Source: Strigops habroptila (taxonomy: Eukaryota; Chordata; Aves; Psittaciformes; Psittacidae). Taken from it: 64,000 nucleotides of DNA. The stretch spans positions 41,898,420 through 41,962,419 of the forward strand of contig NC_044284.2 of NCBI RefSeq assembly GCF_004027225.2, written 5' to 3'. The position numbers were made by a program, and so were the translations under genes. Below the pieces are notes generated by a model. That model ran no database searches. It was not told the origin of the DNA and saw nothing but the letters and a program-made list of their open reading frames with translations. Positions 44,570-56,738 of this stretch are shown piece by piece (position 1 is the first letter of the stretch; each line of letters begins with the position of its first letter).

Positions 44570-47500
44570 TTACACCACGCACTTGCAAGCACCGAGGAAT
44601 GGTGTGGATGTGAGAAGCAGAAGTAAAATTGCTCATTTAGTGTTTTTCTGACTGCCTGCCAGAGCTGCATCTGCTCTTCAGCCAACGCAGTGTAAGACCG
44701 CTAGCTGGCTATTAGATGAGAAGAATTCTAGTAATTTTTGTCACGTGGAGGAAGAGGGAGCAGAGACCAACCCAGACAGCCTTTCTGAGCTGAAAATTCA
44801 TGCTCACATCCATCGGCTGCTATGTGAAAGATACTAATGCATGGATTTTAAAAAATATATATTTTTTTAAAGAAGTGTTTTCTAAAACTTTCATAATTTG
44901 AAAAGTTAACCAACATGGCCGAACCAAGCAAGCAGCAAGGCAGGCAGCTGTTGTCATGAGGTGAGCTCTTGTCCTTGATCTCATGCTTCTTCAGTGAGCC
45001 TTTGCAAACATGACCAGTTTGCTTTTATGTGGACAAAACTTCCATGGACCAAACAGTCTATTGCCAAGTGTTCAGACAAGCAGGAAAACATGAAGCTGTG
45101 TAAGAAAGCCCCACTCTTTAACCCCTACTCTAGGCATGTATATATATGGGTTTGCACTGTGGTTTCCCAATGGGTTCTTCACTCCTGAAAGCAAAGCTCA
45201 AAAGGATTGTGGAGCTGTACACAAGACAATCTCAAAAGCCTTTTAGAAGCCTGCAATCTTTGATTGAGCAGATCCTAAAATCCTGTTCGTGATGCCCCAC
45301 AGCACCGTTGCCCACAGCGTGAATATAAATCAAATCCCGCCACACTTCACTCTCACTTATGTACTCCAAGTCCCCTTATCCCCGTGTTTATACTACCCAA
45401 ATGAACTATTCTGAGTAGTGGGCCACATAAAAAACAAAAATATCCAGTAAAACCAGACCCGGTAAAATGAAACAAAGCAAGAAAGTGACAGGCAAAACAG
45501 CTACAGCACAGCTGCCATTGCTGATGCCAGAAAGATGTTTGTAGAAGAGCAGCAAGACCTGATGAGAGACTTTGTCCAGTCCCACCTCCCTGACATCAGC
45601 AGAACCTCTTGCTGCTGGTCTGTCATGGAGGTGGGAAGGAGGGAAGAGCATGAGTGGACATGGTCCCTTGCGGCATCTTGGAGACACCTGGGTTCATGGT
45701 GAAACTGCTCAGGAGGCCCTCAGGACCTTCCAAACACTGGGCTGGGAGAGCCTTTCCCCTCCTTTCTTCCCATCTCTCAGCATCACCTCTTCAGAGAGCT
45801 GGTGCCAATTTAAACCCATTTATTTGAAGCCAGGGAGAGAGGAAGGAGGAGAAATACAATTACCGGGTCAGAGATTGATCTCCTGCAAGGTGCCTGGCGT
45901 GCAGGGTGTCTGCTGAAACAAAAATCATCATTCATCTAGCCCAGATAATTTCATAAAGGGCTCTGGATCCAGGGATGAAATGTGACCATTCCCAAGGAGG
46001 TGCCTGCATTTTGGTGGATGCCACAGACAGCTGCTCTGTCTGGTATGGGCGGGGCTCTGCTCTGCCCAGTGCTGCAGGACAGACCCCAACAGATCCAGAC
46101 ACAGCTCAAAATGGGCACTTCCAATATACCCGTCCCGGGTGGTGGCACGGGGGGTGGGTCCAGCATGAGCCTGGTGGCAGTTGTCCCCTTGGGCTTGCTA
46201 CTTGGTCTCTAATCCCAAGGGACACGCTGGGTGGGTTTGGAGGCTGGGAGAAAGACAGACATGGGTCTCTTGAGCTGAGCTGTGTCTCTATGTCAGGTGT
46301 TTTAAATTGCAGCGTTAATTAAATTAATTTAAATTTAAATTAATTTAAATTAATACCACTTAATTAGGAGGATCCCAAGGCCTGCTGTGCTCTGGTTTGG
46401 CCTGGGGTAGGGAACAGAGCTAGGAACTGTAAGAGGGACATAACAAGCAGTAAAACATAATTCTGGTATTACAGGCATCAATCAGCACCATAGGTATGTT
46501 CATGTGCACCCTGCCTGCAGGCTTCGGGATGCAATACAGGGACCAGACTGTGTCTCCTACCCAAACTCACCCCATGCTGCAGTCCAGGAGTTTGGGCTAA
46601 GGCAGTATTAGTCCCATGTCTTTGCACCATGCTGTGGTGCCTGCAACATGTTGGTGTATTAGTTTCTTAGGGAAATTAGCAGTGGCAGAGCCTGGAGGAC
46701 TCCAAGGAGTGCTGGCCTGGACCTGTGAGCAGGGGAGAGCTGTTGGAGGCAGGAGGAGGTGCAGGAGAGATGGTCTGGGCAGGCAGGACGGAAACAGGAG
46801 CTGCAGCCAAGGCTGTGCTGGGCAAGGGTGAGCTCCCCAAGTACCAGTGTGTGCCAAGTGGCCTATGCCCACCTGCACGGCTCAGCCCACACTGGGAGGG
46901 AGCAGGCAGCACCAGGCATGTCCTGGACTGCTTTCCAGATCTGTGAATTACAGCTGTGGCAGGTGCTTCCTCCCCAGAGCAAGTCACATCCACCCTGGCT
47001 TGCCAGGTAATCCTCCCAGCATGAATGAGGAGCTAGGGGCTGCAGCACTGGGTTTGCAGGTAGCAAGGCTTCGCCATAGCCTTGCTCTGCTTTGCACTGT
47101 CCATCCCCTCTGAGATGGAGAGTGTAGCTGGAAGATAAAACGTGGCAGACTTGGCCATTTCTTCCTGGTCTGGAAAATGGTCCCCGTTGAAAAACAAGGG
47201 AAATTCAGGGAGCCACCAGTGCTTACTTGCCAAGGAGGCATCAGGACATACCAAGCGATGCGTCCCAGCTGTGCTTCCCCTTATGAACCCAGCCCAAACT
47301 TTCACAGCCATCTCAAGTAAACAGAGCACATCGATTTAAAGCTGACTCAGGCACACTGCTTGCTTTATTTATAGGTAACACCAGCAGCCATCAAAACCTA
47401 AATGAAATGCTAGGCAAAACCAGCCTTAGTTCCAAGGCATGGTGGGACAGCAATCACTTCCCTATGGCTCCCGGCAGTGCAATGCCAGCAGCACTCACTT

Positions 47501-50500
47501 CTCACTGGGCAGCAGAGGTGGAAAACACCCCTCTCCGGTCCTGGCAGAATGAAACCAGGCATTAAATATGAATACATGACTGCTGCAGGAAAGCAAGCAT
47601 GGTCCCATCTCAGTGCCACTGGCAGACCAGAGGGGTTATGCCAATTCAGCTGCTCCCATCCTGCCCCCACGGCCATGTCCCACAGCCGCAGGACCTCACT
47701 CCCTCTGTGGTTCCCACTGGGCATCTTGCAGGGCTCCTCCATATGCCCCCCTCTCTCTTAGGGCTTCCCCATGCTTCAGTCTTGGTTGGCAGATGGCGTT
47801 TCCACATTTCTTCCTTTCTTACCGAAGGCGCATGTCTCACATCCTAAACTGGCTCTGAGATGCCACCATCCTCCTGCAGCCTCCCTGGCCCAACAGGCCC
47901 GGTGAGCTGCACCCCTCACACAGCTAAGGCTGCATTTCTGAGGGGGAATTTCAAAATTCTACAAATTTCCCAAAGGGGGATGGCTGCCAGCGAGCCAGTG
48001 TCCAGGAGAGGGCAGGGTTAGCAGCCCCGCTCTGGAGCACAGAACCAGCATTTTGAGTTGCAGCAAGCTGGTCACTGCCATTATTTCCTGCCCAGAGAGA
48101 GCTTTGCCTCTTTCACAGCTCTTCTTTTTTTGTGAGCTTAAACCCCACTTACAGTTGTGTGGTTTGTGCCTTTTTTGGCCCTTCCAGCCCCAGGCTGTCC
48201 CTGCAGAGCCAGGGGCCAGCGGGCACCGTGTTTACCCTGTGTTCCTGGTGCTGAGCCATCACGGCTGCTTTTTCAAGAGGCAACATGTGCCCCGGCAGGG
48301 CAGAGAAAATGCCTTATATTAATTGGGGGATTGGTTGCAAGTAGCATTGCCGTTCCAGGAAATATGGGCAGCTGTGTTTGCTCTCCAGCCAGTGAGCCCC
48401 GGGGGCTGCGGACAGCAGGGTTTGCAATGGGCATTGTGAGGATGCCGGAATGGTACCAGTGGGGCCAGCAGTGGAGCTGGCATCACCCCAAGCAGCTTAG
48501 CACACACCCCAGCAGCATCTCCTTGGCCAGGTTAGCCACAGGTGTTGCACAAAATACTCTGCCCATCGAGTGATTGCTGGGCAGCTCAGCAAGACCCTGC
48601 TTAACCAGACTGAGAGGTGGCAAGTGAAGATGGGGAGCCGAGGAGGATGATTGAGGAAGGCTTTCAGTGAACATGTATGGTGGAGCAGCCAGATGGCAGA
48701 GGGTCGCTGAGCAGCACAGTCTGAGTCCTGAGTCTTGTCTGGCCTTGCACTAGCCCCAGCCTGTTAATGTTTAACCCACTGGACAGGGACAGCATGTTGG
48801 AGCCAGCACACAGGAGGCGGTGTCAGCGTGTGGGGACAGCATCGGGTGGCTGAACACACGTGAGGTCACCTCCCTGCACTGGTGGGACCTGCGTCACTCG
48901 GTGTCAGCAGCAGCACCCAGCTCCCATGTTGTTCCCGTAAGCCCTGGGACGTAGTTGGGGTGAAGTGGTTTTGCCGGGGGTAATGCCAGTTCACTTGGTA
49001 AAGGGCCTGCTGGGGCTGTGTGTCCCAGGATACCTCGGCACTGGCATCAGGGGACCAGCCAAAAGGTGAAAGGGGGGTATGCTGGCTTCACATTCCCCCG
49101 TAAATCGTAAAGCCTGGCAGGCAGAGCCATAGGGTGATGCACAGAGTGAGCCTGGTGTGTTTGCATGCATAAAGCCCCTTTTCCTCTAGAGACATCATCC
49201 CCAGGAGCTCAAGCAGGCCCAGGGCTTAAGGGGTGGTTGGTGCCCTGTTTTAGGGTGAGCTCTGGTTGTCTAATAAGGGAAAAAAATAGACTTTCCTTGT
49301 AAGCAAACAAAGCTTGACTTTATTGCCTTTAAAGTGCAACTAGCAGAAACAGTGGCAAAAGTGCAAACACTGATAATGCTCAGAACATTTTGAGCTGTGC
49401 AAACAAGCCAGAGGTGGAGGGGTGTGTTGAAATGAAGGGTGAGGGGACCGGGGGGAGGAGATCTACCTGCCTCAGCAGCCCTGCAGCACCCCCGGAGCTG
49501 CCCAGGGCAGCGATGCTGAGTCTGGGTTGTGGGGTGGAGGCAGCCTCTGGGGGAGCAGGGCTGAATGGGAGCTCTGCAGAGCACAAAGCCCCCCCACATA
49601 GGTGGAATCCAGATGTTATTACAGCATTTTCAGCCTCAGCCTGAGGCTATGCCCTTCCCCAGCAGCAGGAAGAGCTCCAGAGCCGCACAGCAGAGCCACC
49701 AGGACAAAGTCATGCATCCCTTGCCTTGTCACTGCCCACACAGAGCATTCCACCAGTGTCCCAAATGCTGTGTGGCAGACAGCATGCTACCCCTGGCTTG
49801 CGTTTTCCCCTTCTTCCCCCACCCCACCTCCTTTTTTCCAGGCAGGCACCTGCATTGAACATGCCTCGTGCTCCTCTGTTGTGCCTTGTTCAGCATTTTC
49901 TGTTGCATCCAGCGCTCTGAAGTCTCATCTGTCTGATGATCCATAGGTGGCTGCTGTATATCCCAGCCCTGCCTTGCTGACTTCTTGCCTGGAGACCTCA
50001 AAACCCTGTTCCCCACCACCCCGGGCACATTTTGCCCTAGATAGGTGAAGGTGATGCATAGGGGACTCAGACCTTGAGACAGCTTATAGGGAGCCAGAGC
50101 ACAGCACTGTAGGTAAGGCTTAAGGTCCAACTTCTCAAGAGAGGTTCAGGCATCTGCCTCCTATTAGGATTACCAACCAGGCTGGGAAAAGCAGGCCACT
50201 TCACGCTGGGTCAGAAGAAGAAAGTGAGCGACTCTGGTTGGATCACTGGAGAATGAGGCAGGACCTCAGCCTTTATCTTGGCTCCATCCCACTGGATCCT
50301 GATGCACCTGACAGTCTCTCCAGCCTGTTTCTGCTGCCAGGCTGGGAGGGGAAGAGATACCTGGAATCAGGGCAGCCCCTTCCTGCATGTACCCCCTGGG
50401 CTCTCAGTACAGCCTGCTTCACCCTGACATGAAGGGATTAACAGGTTTTGTGTCTGGCCGACAAACTCTTCCCTAATGCAGCTCAGGGTGGGGACAAAGG

Positions 50501-50918
50501 GGCAGCTTTTCTTATTAAATCCATTGCCTGCCCCCATCCTGCACAGGGCATCCTGGATTGCTCCCCTTCCAATCCAGGCTGCTGCCTGCCAACTTGGACA
50601 CTTCCCCAGCTGCCTGATGCTCCAGCTGATGGGGTCACTGCCAGCCGGGAGTTTTCAGGAAATCGGGGACCCAAGAAGCCTTTCCCTCTCTGCAAGAGAT
50701 CAGCCAGGCCTCCAGTACTGGCACCTATTTTCATACAGCCAGAAATACCTGAATACTGGAGAGGAATTAATGTCTTTGCCAAACCTATGCAAAATCAGCC
50801 AGTTCAGCATGTTACTGAGGGAAGGGACAGGCAAACAGAATGACGATACACTCACTTTTGTAAAGCTTGAGAAAACAGGCTGAAGTACAGTACATAACGT
50901 AACAGAAAATAGACATAC
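44570..50918. other. Non-coding region, no recognised gene
   Basis: No recognisable gene. A/T-rich runs occur at 44845-44874 and an A/T-only palindrome at 46315-46355. The longer open frames here are unremarkable in composition. Confidence 0.45.
46315..46355. repeat. A/T-only run with a 30-bp perfect palindrome
   Basis: All 41 bases are A or T, built from TTAAA/TTTAAT units. Bases 46319-46348 read identically on both strands (15-base arms, no spacer). It can form a cruciform or hairpin, and it is easily melted. Confidence 0.9.
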
Positions 50919-51056
50919 TGGGGTAAGTTCAGTCGCTTTGGGACAAAGTGATTCTTTTTTCCTTTTAAAGCCAAAGCTTCCTTTACTTTTGCTTCTAATT
51001 CTGCCAAGTCTCTTCTGAGTGAAATTCTGGGGATTTTCCCAGCTGGGCTCCATTTT
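50919..51056 (-). other. Exon-like 138-bp segment on the minus strand (unconfirmed)
   Basis: Read on the minus strand, the pyrimidine-rich acceptor CTCTCCTACCAG precedes the segment and the donor CCCCA|GTATGT ends it. The phase-0 frame is open for all 46 codons and gives a very basic product with a Lys/Arg/Ser-rich stretch. A second frame is also open and would give a Leu/Glu/Lys-rich helix-like product. Two open frames weaken the case. I recognise neither product. Confidence 0.2.
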
Positions 51057-53700
51057 CTGGTAGGAGAGGCAAGGGCAGGAGCGCCTGCAGAGCCTAGACT
51101 TGGAACAGAGAGGCAATGCACATTGGACGTGACATCTGGGGTAGTTTTGGCCCAGTGTGGCTTGTTGCTATAACGGAGGCTGGGGGCCAAAGGCAATAAG
51201 GGATTAAAACAGGTCGGGCAAGCAAGCAAGGGGGTTTTCTCAGCAGTGTCTTTGCTGGGTGATGTGGGTGATGCTCCCATGAGAGCTGCATCATTGGAGT
51301 GCACCCGGGTGTGCAGATTTACAGCAACAGAGCCCAGGACCTACACCCATCACAGGCATGCTGTCCCATGGTTGTACCTTTGACATTCAAGGAAGAAGCC
51401 AGGCAAAATGGGTGCTTAGTGCTGTCTGGTTTTTGGAGCAAGCTGTAGTTCTCAAATAGGCTCTTTCCCTGCTGCTCACCCCAAACACTCACTTTCCTTA
51501 CAGAAAATCACATCACATGAGCTAGTGAGCCCCATAAGCCCCATTTCCCCCCAGCCCTACCCCGTGGGAGGCTCCTCTGTGATGAGCAGCTGTACCTCAC
51601 CTGTGGGGTGCTGGAAGCTGTCAGGCCTGAAAATTCACAGCTCCTTGGGGACCAGGAAAGCTATTTCAGTCTTCAAAATTGCAGCAGCCTAAATTATTTC
51701 CTGAAGCCTGCATTAAGTTATTCAGGAATCTGGCTGCACAGGTATAAAGAAGCTTGCTCATAATAATGCTACTCCCTGAATAATTTTCTTGAGTTTTCCC
51801 ACAGTCATGGTTTTTCTCTGTACTACTAGGATGTAGGGAAATAACCTTCTAGTGAGCTTGTTCGTGGTGGAACAGGAGGATATTTTTGTGTGCATGCACA
51901 CTCACAGCTATCTGCATGCCCATCCTTGGCTTGATCCTGACACCACCTTGTCCAATGTGGTGGCTGCATTCACCTGACCTTGGGCAGAAAAGCAACCTGA
52001 GTCCTGTAGAGGTAAAATTTACCTAGGTGTGGCTAGCAGGGCAGATGCGATTGGGGAGAGCCCTGGGAAGCAAAGCTACCATGTCTCTGGAACTCTGAAA
52101 AGATCACAGGAATGCTTGGGTTTCCTCTGCGGGGCCCCAGGGACAAGAAGCGGGTCGCTGCCCTCCCCACTGGGCAGACCATGTCCCAGCTTTACACCAG
52201 GGTCAGGCGACCGCATCACGCGCCGAAGCATCGCCACCGACTGGCACTTCACAGCTGCTTTGAGGTGCTGCCAGGGACTGTAGGTCGCCACTGCCAACAA
52301 ATCAGAGCCATTGTGCTCCATTGCTCCTCCCTCTTTCTCCCCATTAATAGGCCCTTTCTGTACCCGGGGAATGTGATTCTGCATCATCCCATCCCTCTGC
52401 AAACCCCAGCTCTGCTCCAGCCTGCCTGTGCCCACCACAGATGATGTCCCAGCTGGGGTTCTCTATGCTGGCCCTACAGGAAGTGTGTGCACATCCAGTC
52501 CTGCCAGCTGTCCCCCCTATATCCCCCCCAAGTGCTTTGATTTTGTATCAGTGTGTTTGTATTGGATTGGTGCACTCAGAAAAATCATTGTCACTGCAGT
52601 ATCCATAAGCCCTTCCACCAAAAATGGGTCTTATTCTCTGATTGTTGCAGAAATATCTCCCCCATGCACCCCACAGCTGGTACCCAGAGCAGCAGTGTAC
52701 AGCAGTGGGCACCCCAACACAAGGGCTTGGGCAGGTGGGTTGTTTGGATGGTCTCCAGGAACACGAGTCACCTAGCCAAGCTGTTGTTCTCATTTGTTAT
52801 TCAGTGTTAAGGAAATCTGTACCATTCCCCCGTCAGCCTCCCACCCCACCCCCCGGAGGATAATTGATGCTAACGTCATTTAATTTTGGTCCAGCTGCTC
52901 GGCTCAGGAACAGATGTTTTATTGTTCAAAATGAACACACAAAACCAGAAAAAAAAAATCAAAACCCCAAAACCCCAACCCAAAAAGCAACAAAAAGTAA
53001 TTTGTGTTTGTGATGAGGTTAGCCACAGCTTCCTTCCCCCAGAAATACAAGGAGACAAAGCAGCAGCCCCAGGGAAGATGGAAGCCTCCAGGAAAGCCAA
53101 GATGTATACATCCAGCTTACTGTCAACCTTCAACATATGATGCAACATGGCCCCCCAAAAGCCTGCCATGTCCAACAGGCAGGTATTTCCAGCAGAGAGC
53201 CATTTCCCTGATGCTGAGCTGTCACCTTCAGGAGGGATGCGCCACAACATCCTTCACATCCTCCCAGGAGCAGAGATGCACATTGGTATTTGCAAGGAGT
53301 TCAGCACTTGCTTAACAGCAAAGATACTTCTCCTCCAAAAAGCAAACAAAAATAGGTGCAAAAAGTGTGCCAGCAACATGTGCACCTTCAGTGTGCAGGC
53401 AGTGAGCTCACCCTCTTTTACAGCTCATGAAAGCAGCCTGGGCATTTGATGCTTCAGCATGAGAGTGCTGCAGCACCACACATACACACATACACATTTC
53501 TTCAAGAGCATGGGATAGACGGAGAAGGTCTATTCCTTGCTCTGCAGCAGGTGCAGGACAATATCTGGAAATCACAGGCTGGTCCAGTCCTGGTCCAGCC
53601 AAGCACTCCACTGCATCCTTAAGTTTTTCTGTAAAGCTACCACCAGGCAAGCTGTGGAGCAAGTGGAAAACAGTTCCCTGGCTAGCAGAGAGAGATCTGT

Positions 53701-53809
53701 TTAAAATAAAAAAATTAAAAAACAACAACAAAAAAACCCCACCACACAAAAAACCCCCAGAAAACAAACCACCTTACTAAGAAGCAAAAAAAAAAAAAAA
53801 AAAAAAAAA
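53701..53809. repeat. A-rich tract ending in 24 consecutive A
   Basis: An A/C-rich low-complexity stretch leads into an uninterrupted run of 24 A (53786-53809). It may be the tail of an unrecognisable retrocopy or simply expanded low-complexity DNA; no parent sequence is visible next to it. Confidence 0.85.
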
Positions 53810-56713
53810 GAACCCCGTAAAACCACGAAAGTTAATAGATGTCAAATACTCATTTTCAATTTAGTAGTAATAATCCTATGGGTAAGAACAGCACTTCTCT
53901 CATGAAAAACTGATAAACACTAGTATATCTTATACTAACTGGGGAGGAGCTACCAGAAGGACAAGCATAGCTGTGCTCCTTGACTCACTTGCAGAGGCAC
54001 TTTTGCTGTAGGTGAGACCTGGACCCAGAACTGACAGGCTCTGAAAAACCCACAGCAAATCGCTTCATTAGGGTGATTTTCCCTACATGGCCAATGCAGA
54101 AGGGACAGGGCTGCTTGTGAGGCCAACAGGAGCATTTTTTGACGCCTCCTGGTGTGTGCCATATGCTTGGCATTATTTCTGGCAGCATAATGTGTTTTCT
54201 CCCTGTTCCACAAGAGGGGGGTGGTAGGGATCCAGTCCTATATACAGCAGCACAAAATGCCCCAGTCCCCCTTGGGAGATCATTCTGGGCCTGGGAACGA
54301 GCACATGGTTTCAAAAGCCACAGCAGGAGAATGACCAAAGCATCTCCTCTTAGCAAATCAATGGTGGGGCTTTCTGTGGTTGCAAATAAAATAGACCTTG
54401 ACCATGAAGAGTCCTGGCCTCTGCAGTGCCTGCGTTGTAAATCCAGCTGCCAAGACCTGCCCAGGATCAGCGCCAGATGTGACTGTCCACTTGAGAAGAA
54501 TGCTGTTGGGGGAAGGAGTCTGTAAGGGAAAAACACAGTAAGATCAGTGAGAACCTGGAGGTGGAAAACACCCGTTGGATCATCCATCCCTTCTCATTCA
54601 GCTGGGCAAGCAGCAAGGATACAAAGTCAGTAAGCGTCCCTCCCCCTTTGCTTGGCAACAAGTTGCTCCTAGTTCAACACTACCTCCCTGCATCCCACCT
54701 CTGGCCCATGGATGCTTTGCTCCTGCTCTAAGGCTGCTGTCTTCAGCATCCCAGCTGGCTTGGCAGCAGCACATAACCGCAGGCGTTTCATAGCTGCAAG
54801 TGGGTGAGGGAAAGTGTTGGAGAAACCATCACAGCAAGCCAGCAGGATTTGGTGTCTACAGGGAGCTGTACTGGCCCACAGGCCACCTCATTTGCCAGCA
54901 GAGTCCCTGGAACGGGGGGGTCCAGAGAGGTCACTGAAACCTTCAGGGAGTGACATTGTATAGGGACATGTAGGGAGGCAAGGAGAAGGCAGAATCCAGC
55001 CCCATTCCCCACACAAGTGGAGCCTGGGCAGGCTGGCTGCAAAGCCGGAGCTGGGTCAGCTATAGGTAGAGAGCCTGAAAGGAGATGTCGGAAGGAGATG
55101 TCATGGAAAATATTTACTCTGTGAGGTCAGTGTACCCTTGGCTTCTCTTTGGAGGGGACTTTGAACACAGGAGGGCAGACGTTTCCTGCATGCTTCTGCA
55201 GGCAAGAGGCTGGGGAAAGCAGGCGCTTCCCTCAGCTGGAAAGAGGAAAAGCAAAAGTGGAAAGTTCCATGCATAAGGCAAAGCAACTGAGCCTTCAGCT
55301 GTTGGCTGATGGGTGCTTGCTATTAGGGAAACAGCCTGTTTTGGGAAAAAAGGGAATGAATCTTTGACAACAAGGCCTAGAAAAACAGAGTGGATGCCTC
55401 GGAGCAGAGCCATGGACCAGCAGCAGTGTGACACCCTGGAGGTGCAGGCAGGCACTGGGTTCTGTACCGGAGAGAAAAAAAATCACCCCCAAACTGTAGT
55501 GTGTTGGAGGCGAGGTGTGGGCACAGGGTGAGGGGAGCCCTTGCTCTCAGCATGGACAGGCGGAAAGGGCTCAGCATGCCAGTGGGGCATGCCCTGCCTA
55601 TTCTGCTGCCCTATGGAGCTATCCATCTTCTCCCCATTGCATCATCCTGTGCCACCACACCAGGGAAGGGTGGCTCAGAAAAGAGATCCCAGTCCCCAAG
55701 TCGGTATGAAATGACAGGCCATGCATAACAGGCTACATATTCCCCGATGCAAGCCCACACCACCACACAGCAGCCCTGGCAGCCACAGGCCATGCCCTGT
55801 TTCTAGCAATAGCAACAGGGCTTTGCATCCCCTTCTCCTGGGGTTTGGCTCCCTTGCACAGGGATCCTTATCACTACCTTTGAGGCTAAAGCTGTGGCTT
55901 GAACGTTGGTCCTATTGACTTCCATCAGTGTATGTATCTCTGGATGAAAACAACTGGCCCCCTGCATATGTGATCACTGCTGGGTGCTCGGGCCACCTGA
56001 ACCAGATGATGCCAAGCATTTGGGTAGGTCAAGCAGGGAAAACCATCTCCTAAAGATCATCAGAGAAAGCAGAGGAAAATGTTGCGCACCTTCCAAGTAG
56101 CAGCTTCAAGCAACGGCTTTCAGCACATTGTGCTTGTCCTAATTGCTGGGCAAATTGCTTGCCTTAAAGCAAGCAAAGCAATGATCTGAGACTCTCTGCT
56201 CTTGCTATACTTTCCAGTTGGGTCAGCATCCCAGGGGACAGTTTCTGTCTTTATTTCAGGTTGAGCTTATAAAGTGACAATTTTCCCCTGGGGGGCTGTG
56301 GCTCCATCACCTCTTGCAAGTGAAAGCAGGCAGTGGGAGCTCCCAGAGCTGAGGCCAGGTCCAGCAGTGCTGCCAGTGGTGATCCAAGAGGTGGGATTCC
56401 CACCCGCCTGACTCACTTGCTGTCATGCCCAAGCCCTAGTGACATACTTCCCTTCCATCACTTGTTGCTGGAGATGATGAAGAGATCTGAGGTATGTTCT
56501 TAAGGAGATGTGCTGTACCATTTTAAGCCCCCACACATTCCTATTTACTAGATTTCTCCCCCTTCCTCAGCTTTGACTCACTATGTTACCAACTCATCAC
56601 TCCATTGAGCAAGCATGATACACCCCAGCCTCCTCTTAGATGTATCTGAACTCCCCACCCCTCCCCAGTTTGTCCCAGTCTCATCTCAGCATCCCCACAC
56701 CCGCAGGTCCCTT

Positions 56714-56738
56714 GGGGCAGGGGTGGGGGGTGGGGGGC
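56714..56738 (+). other. G-quadruplex-type tract
   Basis: Four runs of 4, 4, 6 and 6 G are separated by loops of 1-2 bases, matching the canonical G4 pattern. Confidence 0.7.
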
